Notes under the pieces: model-generated
Databases searched by the model: none
Seen by the model: the letters and a program-made list of their open reading frames with translations, nothing else
What the model was told of the DNA's origin: nothing
Assembly (NCBI RefSeq): GCF_027625995.1
Contig: NZ_CP115396.1
Coordinates: 2,728,001 to 2,792,000, forward strand
Origin: Hymenobacter yonginensis
Lineage (GTDB): Bacteria > Bacteroidota > Bacteroidia > Cytophagales > Hymenobacteraceae
Direction: 5' to 3'
DNA: 64,000 nt
Shown here: positions 56,452-64,000 of the stretch, in pieces
Position numbering within the stretch: position 1 is the first letter of the stretch
Layout of the letters: each line of letters opens with the position of its first letter
Translations under genes and position numbers: made by a program

Positions 56452-59001
56452 TTGAGCCTTACGTTCGACTTTGTTCAGCCGCAGCCGGAGCCGGCCGCCG
56501 ACCGGGTTACGCTCTTCGCCGACGTGATTCTGCCGCTGCCGCTGCCCAAGCTCTATACCTACCGCGTGCCCTTCGAGCTGAACGACCAGGTCGTGATTGG
56601 CGGGCGCGTGATTGTGCAGTTTGGGGCCAAGCGCACCCTGAGCTGCATTGTGGCGGCCGTGCACGAAACACCGCCCAAAGACTACCAGGCCAAGTACATC
56701 CTGGAGTTCATCGACGAAACGCCCGTCGTGACCCAGCCGCAGCTCAAGCTGTTCCGCTGGATGGCCGACTACTACCTCTGCACCCTGGGCGAGGTGATAA
56801 ACGCCGCACTGCCGGCCGCCCTCAAGCTCAACTCCGAGAGCCGCGTGCAGCTGCATCCGGTGTGGCTGAACACCGACGAGGCCGACCGCTACCCGCTCAG
56901 TGAGCAGGAGCAGAAAGTGGTGGCAGCCCTGCTGGACGGCGAGGAAGGCAAGTCGATGACCTTTACGGAGGTGGGCGACGTGCTGGGCATTGCGTCCTTC
57001 CACAAGGTTATCAAGAGTCTGATGCACAAGGAAACCATCTTCCTGTTTGAGCATCTGGCCGATAAATACTCGCCGAAAGTGGTGAAGAAGGTGCGGCTGG
57101 CCCACCACTACGTGGCCGAGGCAGCGCTGGAAGGCCTGTTTGCGCAGCTGGCCAGCCGCGCCAAGCAGTTGGATGTACTGATGCGCTACCTGCAGAAGGT
57201 GCCCGTGTATCAGAACGAGCACGCCAACCACAACGGCATCGAGAAGGCCTACCTGTCGTCGGCGCCGCACCTGTCGCCGTCGGCGGTCAATACGCTCATC
57301 AAAAACGGCGTGCTGGAGCAGTTCGACGTCATCGTGTCGCGGTTTCCCTTGGATGATGCCACGGAAGCCAACATGCACTTCCGCCTTAGCGAAACCCAGC
57401 AGGCCGCCCACGACGACATTCTCGACCAGTTCAATACAAAGGACATTGTGCTGCTGCACGGCGTGACGGGCGCGGGCAAAACCGAAATCTACATCGAGCT
57501 GATCCGGCAGGCGCTGGACGGCGGCGGGCAGGTGCTGTACCTACTGCCCGAAATTGCCCTCACGGCCCAGATTGTGACCCGCCTGATGCGCGTGTTCGGC
57601 TCGCGGCTGGGCGTGTACCACTCCAAGTTCTCCGACAACGAGCGGGTGGAAGTGTGGAACGGCGTACTATCGGGCCGCTTCCAGGTGGTGGTGGGCGTGC
57701 GCTCCTCGGTGTTCCTGCCCTTCGACAACCTGGCGCTGCTGATTGTGGACGAGGAGCACGAAAGCAGCTACAAGCAGTACGACCCCGCCCCGCGTTACAA
57801 CGCCCGCGAGGTGGCTTTGATGATGGCCAACTTCCAGGGCGCCAAAACCCTGCTGGGCTCGGCTACGCCGTCGGTGGAAACCTACTACCAGACCCGCACC
57901 GGCCGCTACGGCCTCGTGAGCCTCACCAAGCGCTACGGCGAGGCCGGCCTGCCCGAAATTGAACTGGTAGACACCCGCAAGGCCCGTGAAGCCAAAACCC
58001 TGCTCAACCACTTCACGCCCGAGCTGATGGCGGAAATGGAAAGCAAGCTGGCCCAGAAAGAGCAGGTGATTCTGTTCCAGAACCGCCGCGGCTACGCCCC
58101 TTTCATAAACTGCCTGGACTGCGGTTGGATTCCGAAGTGCACTAACTGCGCCGTGAGCCTCAGCTACCACAAGCAGGCCCACGAGCTGCGCTGCCACTAC
58201 TGCGGCCACCACGACCGAATGCCAGTACAGTGCCCGGCCTGCGGCTCGCGCAACATCAAAACCGTGGGCTTTGGCACCGAGAAGATTGAGGACGACCTGA
58301 AGGTGATGCTGCCCCAGGCCAACGTGCAGCGCATGGACCTCGATACGACACGCGCCAAAAACTCCTACCAGCAGATCATTTCCGACTTCGAGCAGCAGGC
58401 CACCAACGTGCTGGTGGGCACTCAGATGGTCACGAAAGGCCTCGATTTCGCCAACGTGAGCCTAGTGGGCATCATCAACGCCGACAGCATCATTCACTAC
58501 CCCGATTTCCGGGCGCACGAGCGGGCCTTCCAGATGTTTGTGCAGGTGAGCGGGCGCGCCGGCCGCAAGGGCAAAAAGGGCAAGGTCATCATCCAGACCG
58601 CCGACCCGCAGCAGGTGATTTTCGAAAAGGTGATCCGCAACGACTACCTGGAGTTCTACGAGTACGAAATCCTGCAGCGGCGCGAGCATGGCTACCCACC
58701 GTTCATGCGCATCATCCGGCTCACGGTAAAGCACATGGACCAGTTGCTGTGCGAGCGGGCCGCCATCCTGCTCACCGGCGAGTTGGTAGAGCGCCTGGGC
58801 CGCGAGGCCGTGCTGGGGCCCGAGGCACCCTACATCTTCCGCATTCGCAACTTCTACCTGCAGGAAATCACCATCAAGCTCAGCCGCGAACATACCGTGC
58901 TCCGGGCCGCTAAAGCCGACATCCTGGACGCCATCAACCTGATCCGCGACCAGAAGGACTACAAGCAGGCCCGCTTTGTGGCCGACGTAGACCCGATGTA
59001 G
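56452..59001 (+). CDS. priA: Primosomal replication helicase PriA
   Basis: 849 residues. N-terminal DNA-binding domain (RVTLFADVILPLPLPKLYTY), then a helicase core with Walker A GVTGAGKT (about residues 338-345), the DEEH box in LLIVDEEHESSYKQ (about 430), and GSATPSVE. Eight cysteines bind two zincs (CLDCGWIPKCTNC, CHYCGHH, CPACG; about 553-598). VGTQMVTKGLDFANVSLVG and QVSGRAGRKGKKG follow. It reloads the replisome at collapsed forks. The start is TTG 56452 (SLTFDFVQPQ); no ATG lies nearby in frame. It converges on a lipoprotein gene 17 bases away. Confidence 0.97.
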   Translation: MSLTFDFVQPQPEPAADRVTLFADVILPLPLPKLYTYRVPFELNDQVVIGGRVIVQFGAKRTLSCIVAAVHETPPKDYQAKYILEFIDETPVVTQPQLKLFRWMADYYLCTLGEVINAALPAALKLNSESRVQLHPVWLNTDEADRYPLSEQEQKVVAALLDGEEGKSMTFTEVGDVLGIASFHKVIKSLMHKETIFLFEHLADKYSPKVVKKVRLAHHYVAEAALEGLFAQLASRAKQLDVLMRYLQKVPVYQNEHANHNGIEKAYLSSAPHLSPSAVNTLIKNGVLEQFDVIVSRFPLDDATEANMHFRLSETQQAAHDDILDQFNTKDIVLLHGVTGAGKTEIYIELIRQALDGGGQVLYLLPEIALTAQIVTRLMRVFGSRLGVYHSKFSDNERVEVWNGVLSGRFQVVVGVRSSVFLPFDNLALLIVDEEHESSYKQYDPAPRYNAREVALMMANFQGAKTLLGSATPSVETYYQTRTGRYGLVSLTKRYGEAGLPEIELVDTRKAREAKTLLNHFTPELMAEMESKLAQKEQVILFQNRRGYAPFINCLDCGWIPKCTNCAVSLSYHKQAHELRCHYCGHHDRMPVQCPACGSRNIKTVGFGTEKIEDDLKVMLPQANVQRMDLDTTRAKNSYQQIISDFEQQATNVLVGTQMVTKGLDFANVSLVGIINADSIIHYPDFRAHERAFQMFVQVSGRAGRKGKKGKVIIQTADPQQVIFEKVIRNDYLEFYEYEILQRREHGYPPFMRIIRLTVKHMDQLLCERAAILLTGELVERLGREAVLGPEAPYIFRIRNFYLQEITIKLSREHTVLRAAKADILDAINLIRDQKDYKQARFVADVDPM

Positions 59002-59018
59002 CGGGAGCCACTGCGCTT

Positions 59019-59615
59019 TTAGCCGGCCGCAGCTTTGCGGGCAGCGCGGCGCCGTTCCAGCTCCTGCCGGCGTGGGCTATCCTTGCCCCTGAAAAGAAAG
59101 AACGGAATGCTCATTAAGAGCGCAGTACTCCCATACAGCAAAAAGGCAAAAGCGGTCCAGCCAGTTGAAGTAGTGGTAAAGGCAGTGATGAACAGCGCAA
59201 TTGCGGCTAGAAGCACGAGCACACCCACTACCCGCACCAATTTCGTAAACAGGTCAGTTTCTTTGATCTTGCGAAGTGGGATGTCAGCGGCCGGCCGTAT
59301 CAGAGCGGTATCCGGCGCGAGTTGCAGCTTAGCTGGCGTTACGGGTTCGAGCGCCAACGCCGTTGCGGTTGCTTCTGACAGTGGAGTCGGCACCGTGCGA
59401 GCGGGCCTGACTGCGTTGTAGCGGACCGCAGATGTCGGCAATTCGGCCGTCAGCTCCGGCACAACGGCAGACTCCGCCGTCGGTTGCAGCAACTCAGGTT
59501 CAGCGGCGGCTGTATACGTACTTGACGCCGGCCGGAACAGGAAAGCCTGCTGACTCTGGCAACTTCCAAGCAACACTGCGGCACTCAGTAGCGCCATTGA
59601 GATATATCCTTTCAT
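59019..59615 (-). CDS. Lipoprotein with Pro/Ala linker and two C-terminal helices
   Basis: 198 residues. MKGYISMALLSAAVLLGSC is a lipoprotein signal with Cys19. A variable Ala/Pro/Thr-rich region of about 90 residues follows, then LIRPAADIPLRKIKETDLFT and two helices (VVGVLVLLAAIALFITAFTT and FAFLLYGSTALLMSIPFFLF), with a basic end (RRQELERRRAARKAAAG). No family is recognised. The neighbouring gene at 59769 has the same layout. The frame from 59663 adds 16 residues before a clear lipoprotein signal, so ATG 59615 is used. Confidence 0.7.
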   Translation of the reverse strand: MKGYISMALLSAAVLLGSCQSQQAFLFRPASSTYTAAAEPELLQPTAESAVVPELTAELPTSAVRYNAVRPARTVPTPLSEATATALALEPVTPAKLQLAPDTALIRPAADIPLRKIKETDLFTKLVRVVGVLVLLAAIALFITAFTTTSTGWTAFAFLLYGSTALLMSIPFFLFRGKDSPRRQELERRRAARKAAAG

Positions 59616-59711
59616 AACGATTTGATGCAACACGCTGCAAGAAAGCGTTATTTGAGTCTGCAAAGCCAGGTTGCCAGTAATGTTGCAGAAGATGTGCTAC
59701 TCTCTAGACGC

Positions 59712-59749
59712 AAAAAAGCCCTTCCAATACATTGGAAGGGCTTTTTTTT
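59712..59749 (-). terminator. Terminator after the second lipoprotein gene
   Basis: AAAAAAGCCCTTCCAAT pairs with ATTGGAAGGGCTTTTTT on both strands, between the two lipoprotein genes and 20 bases past the stop at 59769. Confidence 0.9.
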
Positions 59750-59768
59750 GTGCATACTGAAGCAAGTA

Positions 59769-60353
59769 TTACGCTTGATCCAACAGCCACAGGATGATGA
59801 AGATCAGACCGATAATGGCGATGATACCGCCAATCAGGCTGAAGATGCTACCAGGCAGAATCGTAATCAAAGCACCTACTATCAGTAGAATCAGACCAGT
59901 GCGCAAGTTGCCGCTGATGGCGTTGGCTTCAGCCGTTTCGCTCTTTTGCTTGAGCTGCAGCTTCGGGGCGTACTTGTCGAGCTTCTTGGCCACTTTGTTG
60001 AGGGCCACACGCTCGGCCAGACGCAGCTTCTGCGGAGCCGCCGTAGTTGGTGCCGCTTTGGCTACCGTAGCAGGCTTCTCGGCAGCTACCGAAGCAGCAG
60101 CGGGAGCTACTACAGCAGCAGTAGCCGTGCTTTTTTCTTCTACTACTGGAGCCGGAGTCTCTGCCTGAGCAGGCGTCTCATCAGCTACAACCACAGCGGG
60201 AGCCGGAGCGGGCTTTGTGGTGCCATGGTAGGTAGCGTGGTACGGCGTGGTCTTCGGCAGCATGGCGTACTCGGCGCGGTTGCAGCTGCTCATACTCAGG
60301 GCAATGGCGGCAACGGCCGCCAGCTTGGGCAGGTGTTGGAAGAGGTGCTTCAT
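59769..60353 (-). CDS. Lipoprotein with Ala/Pro/Val linker and two C-terminal helices
   Basis: 194 residues. MKHLFQHLPKLAAVAAIALS ends in lipobox SMSSC (Cys24). A low-complexity region (PAPAVVVADETPAQAETPAP, then KSTATAAVVAPAAASVAAEK) is followed by KLRLAERVALNKVAKKLDKY and two helices (LILLIVGALITILPGSIF and SLIGGIIAIIGLIFIILWLL). The C-terminal helices resemble small PspC/YqaE-type membrane modules. The function is unknown. ATG 60353 is used; the frame from 60527 is an unlikely extension. The palindrome TTTGTACGGTACAAA lies upstream. Confidence 0.72.
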   Translation of the reverse strand: MKHLFQHLPKLAAVAAIALSMSSCNRAEYAMLPKTTPYHATYHGTTKPAPAPAVVVADETPAQAETPAPVVEEKSTATAAVVAPAAASVAAEKPATVAKAAPTTAAPQKLRLAERVALNKVAKKLDKYAPKLQLKQKSETAEANAISGNLRTGLILLIVGALITILPGSIFSLIGGIIAIIGLIFIILWLLDQA

Positions 60354-60391
60354 AAGAAGTAGGAAGGTTGGTGAAAGTGTTAAGAACGGAC

Positions 60392-60406
60392 TTTGTACGG
60401 TACAAA
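60392..60406. promoter_or_regulatory. Palindrome TTTGTACGGTACAAA upstream of the lipoprotein gene
   Basis: A 7-bp perfect inverted pair around one base, 39 bases before the ATG at 60353. It may be a regulator-binding site; no regulator is encoded nearby. Confidence 0.3.
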
Positions 60407-60548
60407 TCAGAACACGGCGAAAAAAAAGTGCGTTGTATAGCCATTTAAGCCCCGATTTCCGTGTGGTACTTGTTGCATACCAAACGCTGCCGAACGCTTC
60501 CGCCGGCTGGAATGTTGAGCGGAACACAGTTTATTTGCACCTGTGCGT

Positions 60549-61334
60549 ATGACTCCTTACCCCCTGTTCCAGGCAGCTGTGCTGTCTGCCCTTCTGCTGC
60601 CGACCGCCTGCACCCAAACGCCCATGGAAAGCGCTGCCGCTGTAAGCGCCGAGCGCCGGCTGCAGGATAATCCATTGGCTGCCCCCGATACCTCCGGCTA
60701 CCGGGTGGGCGCCCCCCAGGATCCCAACGGCATCGGCAAGTACTACCAGGGCCGCCAGATTGCCCACGTGATGGGCCACGAGGGAGCCGACTGGCTGGAG
60801 CGCAACGATCGGCAGGAAGAGGAAGGCACCGATATTCTGCTGCGCGAGCTGCAGCTCAAGCCCACCGACGTGGTGGCCGACATCGGAGCCGGCACCGGCT
60901 ACTTTTCGTTCCGTATCAGCCCGCTGGTACGCAAGGGCAAGGTGCTGGCCGTGGATATTCAGCCGGAGATGATTGAGTACCTGCGCGACAACAAAGCCCG
61001 CAACAAGGCGCCCAACGTGCAGCCCGTGCTCGGCACCGTGCAAAACCCCAACCTGCCGGCCGCCGGCGTGGATCTGGTGCTGATTGTGGACGCCTACCAC
61101 GAGTTCGACCACCCGCGCGAAATGATGCAGTCGATTTACAAGTCGCTGCGGCCGGGCGGGCGGCTGGCGCTGGTGGAATACCGCGCCGAAGATCCCAACG
61201 TGCCCATCAAGCGCATCCACAAGATGAGCGAGGCCCAGGCGCGTAAGGAAGTGGAGGCCGCCGGCCTGGAGTTTGTGGAAAACCGCCAGACGCTGCCGCA
61301 GCAGCACCTGCTGATTTTCCGGCGCGCCAAGTAA
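60549..61334 (+). CDS. Exported class I SAM-dependent methyltransferase-like lipoprotein
   Basis: 261 residues. MTPYPLFQAAVLSALLLPTAC is a lipoprotein signal (Cys21). The rest is a Rossmann-type methyltransferase: motif I is VADIGAGTGYFSFRI (about 108-122), the acidic residue after strand 2 is in VLAVDIQPEMIEYL, then LVLIVDAYHEFDHPREMMQS and LRPGGRLALVEYR. A GTG at 60543 would add two residues. The methyl donor is not known to be available outside the cytoplasm, so the activity is uncertain. queA follows on the same strand after 51 bases but has its own -7 box. Confidence 0.85.
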   Translation: MTPYPLFQAAVLSALLLPTACTQTPMESAAAVSAERRLQDNPLAAPDTSGYRVGAPQDPNGIGKYYQGRQIAHVMGHEGADWLERNDRQEEEGTDILLRELQLKPTDVVADIGAGTGYFSFRISPLVRKGKVLAVDIQPEMIEYLRDNKARNKAPNVQPVLGTVQNPNLPAAGVDLVLIVDAYHEFDHPREMMQSIYKSLRPGGRLALVEYRAEDPNVPIKRIHKMSEAQARKEVEAAGLEFVENRQTLPQQHLLIFRRAK

Positions 61335-61372
61335 GATCTGGCCGGAATATAGGCGCAATAACGGCCCCGGGC

Positions 61373-61380
61373 TACCTTTG
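61373..61380 (+). promoter_or_regulatory. -7 box TACCTTTG five bases before the queA ATG
   Basis: An exact TAnnTTTG match. Transcription would begin at about the ATG (61386), so queA may be read from a leaderless mRNA. Confidence 0.5.
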
Positions 61381-61385
61381 CGCCC

Positions 61386-62624
61386 ATGTCCAGTTCCCTG
61401 CCCGACCCGCGCCAGCTTTCCATCCACGACTTCACCTACCAGCTCCCGCCCGAGCGTATCGCGCCCGAGCCCCTGGCCCAGCGCGACCAGTCGCGGCTGC
61501 TGCTGAGCCGCCAAGGCGCCATTGAGGACCGCACGTTTCACGAGCTGCCGGCCGTGTTGCCGGCCGATTCGCTGCTGGTTTTCAATGACACTAAAGTGGT
61601 GCGGGCGCGCCTGTTCTGCCACAAGCCCACCGGCGGCCAGATCGAGCTGTTTTGCTTGGAGCCGGTAGCGCCGCACCGGGCTTTGGAGCCGGCCATGCAG
61701 CAAACCGGCAGCTGCGTCTGGAAATGCTTGGTTGGGAATGGCAAGCGCTGGAAAACCGGGCCGGTACTGTTGGACTTTGAGGCGCTGGGCGAGCCCGCCA
61801 CCCTCACGGCCGAGCGGCTGGAAGCCACTGCCGAAGGCTACTCGCTGATCCGTTTTAGCTGGGAGCCGGCCACGCTACCGTTTGCCGAAGTGCTGCGCGG
61901 GGCCGGCCACCTGCCCCTCCCCCCTTACCTCAACCGCGACGATACCGCCGTGGATGCCGTGCGCTACCAGACCGTGTATGCCGCCCACGAAGGCGCCGTA
62001 GCGGCCCCCACGGCCGGCCTGCACTTCTCCGAGGCCGTACTGGCCGAATTGGCCGAACGCGGCCACCAGCAGGCCCGCGTAACGCTGCACGTGGGCGCCG
62101 GCACCTTCCAGCCTGTGAAAGCCGACCGCATGGACGGCCACGCCATGCACGGCGAACCCATCAGCGTGAGCCGGGTGGTGCTGGAGCAGCTGCTGCACCA
62201 CGCCCCGCACCCGATTATTGCCGTGGGCACCACCAGCCTGCGCACGCTGGAAAGCCTATACTGGCTGGGCGTACAGGCCGCGCAGGGCCTGCTCCCGACC
62301 GACAGCACGCCCCACGTAAGCCAGTGGCAGCCCTACGAGCCCGGCTCCGACCTGCCCACGGCCGCCGCCCTGCAGGCCCTGCTGCACCACCTTGACACGC
62401 AGCAGCAGGACGCACTGCACGCCACCACCCAGCTGCTCATCGCGCCCGGCTACCGCTTCCGCCTGATTCAGGGGCTGGTTACCAACTTCCATCAGCCCGA
62501 AAGCACGCTCCTGCTGCTAGTAGCCGCCCTGCTCGGCCCCGACTGGCGCCGCGTCTACGACCACGCGCTGGCCAACGGCTACCGTTTCCTGAGCTACGGC
62601 GACAGTTCGTTGTTGCTGCCGTAG
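61386..62624 (+). CDS. queA: tRNA preQ1(34) S-adenosylmethionine ribosyltransferase-isomerase
   Basis: 412 residues. Family motifs: IHDFTYQLPPERIAPEPLAQ, RDQSRLLL near the N-terminus, LLVFNDTKVVRARLF, then YQTVYAAHEGAVAAPTAGLHF and HVGAGTFQPVKADRMDGHAM. It transfers ribose from SAM to preQ1 in tRNA during queuosine synthesis. ATG 61386 lies next to a consensus -7 box. The C-terminal region with NFHQPESTLLLLVAAL is also typical. Confidence 0.95.
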   Translation: MSSSLPDPRQLSIHDFTYQLPPERIAPEPLAQRDQSRLLLSRQGAIEDRTFHELPAVLPADSLLVFNDTKVVRARLFCHKPTGGQIELFCLEPVAPHRALEPAMQQTGSCVWKCLVGNGKRWKTGPVLLDFEALGEPATLTAERLEATAEGYSLIRFSWEPATLPFAEVLRGAGHLPLPPYLNRDDTAVDAVRYQTVYAAHEGAVAAPTAGLHFSEAVLAELAERGHQQARVTLHVGAGTFQPVKADRMDGHAMHGEPISVSRVVLEQLLHHAPHPIIAVGTTSLRTLESLYWLGVQAAQGLLPTDSTPHVSQWQPYEPGSDLPTAAALQALLHHLDTQQQDALHATTQLLIAPGYRFRLIQGLVTNFHQPESTLLLLVAALLGPDWRRVYDHALANGYRFLSYGDSSLLLP

Positions 62625-62748
62625 CCAAGGGAGGTAATTGTGCTTTTGCCGGGTTGAAAACCGCATTTGTAGCCGCATCAGCAACCTATTTCAGGAGCGC
62701 CGTATAAGGGCTCAGGTTTACCTAAAACCTCTCCTAAAATCAGAAATC

Positions 62749-63066
62749 ATGAAAAAGATGCTCATGCTGCTTGCTGCAGCTACCTTTTCCACTGCCGCTT
62801 TCGCCCAAGGCGACAAAGTAGTTGTGCGTGACGAAGCTACCGGTGCTAAAGCCGAAACCACTGTGCGCGACAACGGTACGGTGAAAACCGAAACCCGCAC
62901 CGGCCGCACGGAAGCTGGCCAGAAGGCCTACAACACTAAAGAAGACGTAAAGTACGCTGGCAAGAAAACCGGCCGTACCGTAGAAAAAGGCGCTAAAAAA
63001 GCCGGCCGTGGCATCAAGAAAGGCGCCAAAGCCGTGAAAAACAAAGCCGAGGATATCGTTGACTAA
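62749..63066 (+). CDS. Small secreted Lys/Gly/Thr-rich protein
   Basis: 105 residues. Signal peptide (MKKMLMLLAAATFSTAAFAQ) followed by a hydrophilic, Lys-rich chain with loose repeats: RTGRTEAGQKAYNTKEDVKY, then KKTGRTVEKGAKKAGRGIKK and GAKAVKNKAEDIVD. The GxKKxGRxxxKG spacing resembles amphipathic histone-like or stress-linked secreted peptides. No family is recognised. ATG 62749 is used; the frame from 62638 lacks a signal. Flanked downstream by two hairpins. Confidence 0.75.
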   Translation: MKKMLMLLAAATFSTAAFAQGDKVVVRDEATGAKAETTVRDNGTVKTETRTGRTEAGQKAYNTKEDVKYAGKKTGRTVEKGAKKAGRGIKKGAKAVKNKAEDIVD

Positions 63067-63078
63067 CTCCCGGATTCA

Positions 63079-63116
63079 GCCGGAAAGCCTGGGCTTTTCC
63101 AGACAATCCGGCTGAG
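63079..63116 (+). terminator. Imperfect hairpin after the small secreted-protein gene
   Basis: AGCCGGA (63079) pairs with TCCGGCT ending at 63116, with a loose central part. A stronger hairpin follows. Confidence 0.4.
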
Positions 63117-63127
63117 GTAGATTACAG

Positions 63128-63159
63128 AAAAAGGGCTTGCCAGATGGCAAGCCCTTTTT
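63128..63159 (+). terminator. Strong terminator between convergent genes
   Basis: AAAAAGGGCTTGCC pairs with GGCAAGCCCTTTTT around AGAT. Symmetric A- and T-tracts suggest it works in both directions. Confidence 0.9.
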
Positions 63160-63175
63160 GTTGTCAAGCGGCAGC

Positions 63176-63237
63176 GAAATTCGCCCGCGCCGTCCACGAA
63201 ATCCGTGAACTCCGACTAATCCGCAAAAATCCGTGAT
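63176..63237. repeat. Half-copy of the 19415-19552 element
   Basis: Reading the minus strand, ATCACGGATTTTTGCGGATT (from 63237) is followed by AGTCGGA and, further on, TTTCGTGGACGGCGCG. This matches the left arm and centre of the 19415 element, but no second inverted arm is present. It lies two bases after the M14-type gene stop. Confidence 0.85.
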
Positions 63238-63238
63238 G

Positions 63239-64000
63239 CTATTGGCCCACGAAGAACAGGGCGTTGCCGAACAGCAGCTTGCCGCCCTGCCAGAAGCCCC
63301 GGAACAGCGGGTTGTCGGCCATGTAGATGACCTGGCCGCGGCCCATGTCCTGGGCGCCGAACACGAACGTATCGGTGAGCTTGCGGCGGGCCTGGCGGCC
63401 GGCGAAACCGGCAGCATAGTTGTCGCGCTTGAGCACGCCCACGTTCCAGCCGCCTTCGCCGAGGAAGCGGTAGTTGAGCGTGTCGCGCACGAGGGCGAAG
63501 TAGGTGTCGCCGTAACCGAAGGCCAGCGGGTGCGTGTTGTCGAGCTGCACGCGGTAGACGCTGCCCTGCACGCGCTGCCCGATCTGCTCACGCTCGGCGT
63601 TAGCGTAGGGCTTGAGCAGGCGGTAGGGATTGGTTTTCTTGGTGGCCGAGCTATCGGCGGGCTTTGTGCGCAGCAGGAAGTCTTTTTTGCCAGCCAGAAA
63701 CGCCGAGGCGCCTTCCATAGCAATGAGGCGGCCACCGCCGCGCACCCACGTTTTGAGGGCTTCCAGCTGCCGCTCGCTGTAGATGTCGGAATAGTCGCCA
63801 TCGGGCAGAATCAGCACGTCGAACTTGGCCAACGGCACCGAGCGCAGATAGTCGGAGCCCAGCACCGTGACGGGGTAGCCAATCTGCTGCTCAAAGAAGT
63901 GCCACACCTCCCCAAACGCCGTCGACGACACGCCTTCGCCGGCCACTACGGCCACGTTGGGCCGCGCCACGTTGCGCACGTAGCCTGAGCCCAGGTCGGC
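63239..64000 (-). CDS. M14-family zinc carboxypeptidase, C-terminal part (5' truncated by window)
   Basis: The frame is open to 64000. The 253 visible residues are a C-terminal GATase-like domain, not the catalytic M14 domain. Visible parts are NVAVVAGEGVSSTAFGEVWH, FDVLILPDGDYSDIYSERQL, WVRGGGRLIAMEGASAFLAG and, at the end, YMADNPLFRGFWQGGKLLFG. This layout, with a glutaminase-like fold after a zinc carboxypeptidase, is common in Bacteroidota M14 proteins of about 850 residues. The zinc ligands should lie outside the window; the M14 part is inferred. Confidence 0.75.
   Translation of the reverse strand, partial: ADLGSGYVRNVARPNVAVVAGEGVSSTAFGEVWHFFEQQIGYPVTVLGSDYLRSVPLAKFDVLILPDGDYSDIYSERQLEALKTWVRGGGRLIAMEGASAFLAGKKDFLLRTKPADSSATKKTNPYRLLKPYANAEREQIGQRVQGSVYRVQLDNTHPLAFGYGDTYFALVRDTLNYRFLGEGGWNVGVLKRDNYAAGFAGRQARRKLTDTFVFGAQDMGRGQVIYMADNPLFRGFWQGGKLLFGNALFFVGQ

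Overview
The window reads as chromosomal DNA from a GC-rich member of the Bacteroidota, most likely a Hymenobacter-like Cytophagales. The reasons are type IX secretion C-terminal sorting domains on two secreted proteins, an Alternative Complex III (act) operon joined to an aa3-type oxidase, a fused GNAT/carbon-nitrogen hydrolase, -7 promoter boxes of the Bacteroidota type TAnnTTTG, and almost no Shine-Dalgarno sequences. I see no rRNA, tRNA, insertion sequence, phage gene or CRISPR array. The genus is an inference, because I could not search a database.

Layout. 1-4 kb: 3' end of uppP, then truB, ribF and scoA-scoB (CoA transferase). 4-12 kb: a hypothetical protein, a T9SS cargo protein, the GNAT/nitrilase fusion, a TonB-C protein with an in-frame 24-bp duplication, an SDR and a tandem DUF4394 T9SS protein. 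11.6-19.4 kb: an RDD gene diverging from a six-gene run SpoIIM - membrane protein - DUF4129 - DUF4350 - MoxR - DUF58, a conserved but functionally obscure membrane module. 19.5-32.2 kb: a GT-C-like membrane protein, a GH20 hexosaminidase, a lipoprotein, a 1259-residue outer-membrane protein and a very large NtrY-like histidine kinase. 32.2-50.1 kb: 17 co-oriented minus-strand genes for the terminal respiratory chain: actABCDEF (quinol to cytochrome c), ctaC/ctaD, heme A synthesis (ctaA, ctaB), two subunit III proteins, subunit IV, Sco, DUF420, a CxxC membrane protein and DUF983. 50.4-51.6 kb: rpsF-rpsR-rplI. 51.8-64 kb: a GSCFA protein with a histone-like tail, a DUF255 thioredoxin-fold protein, priA, two lipoproteins of similar design, a lipoprotein methyltransferase, queA, a small secreted basic protein, and the C-terminal part of an M14-type carboxypeptidase.

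The most unusual signal is in the gaps. At least ten intergenic gaps are filled by inverted repeats built from short reiterated words, with a different word in each gap. They begin at, or within a few bases of, a stop codon and often fill the whole stop-to-start interval inside an operon. In the convergent gap at 19415-19552 the two ends of one inverted repeat are themselves the TAA stop codons of both flanking genes, and a related half-element lies 44 kb away at 63176-63237. The pieces resemble extragenic word repeats known from Bacteroidota genomes, but the stop-codon anchoring looks worth systematic study.

Start codons were usually moved inward from the longest open frame to the ATG that gives a normal N-terminus or signal peptide. 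Alternatives are stated in each entry.
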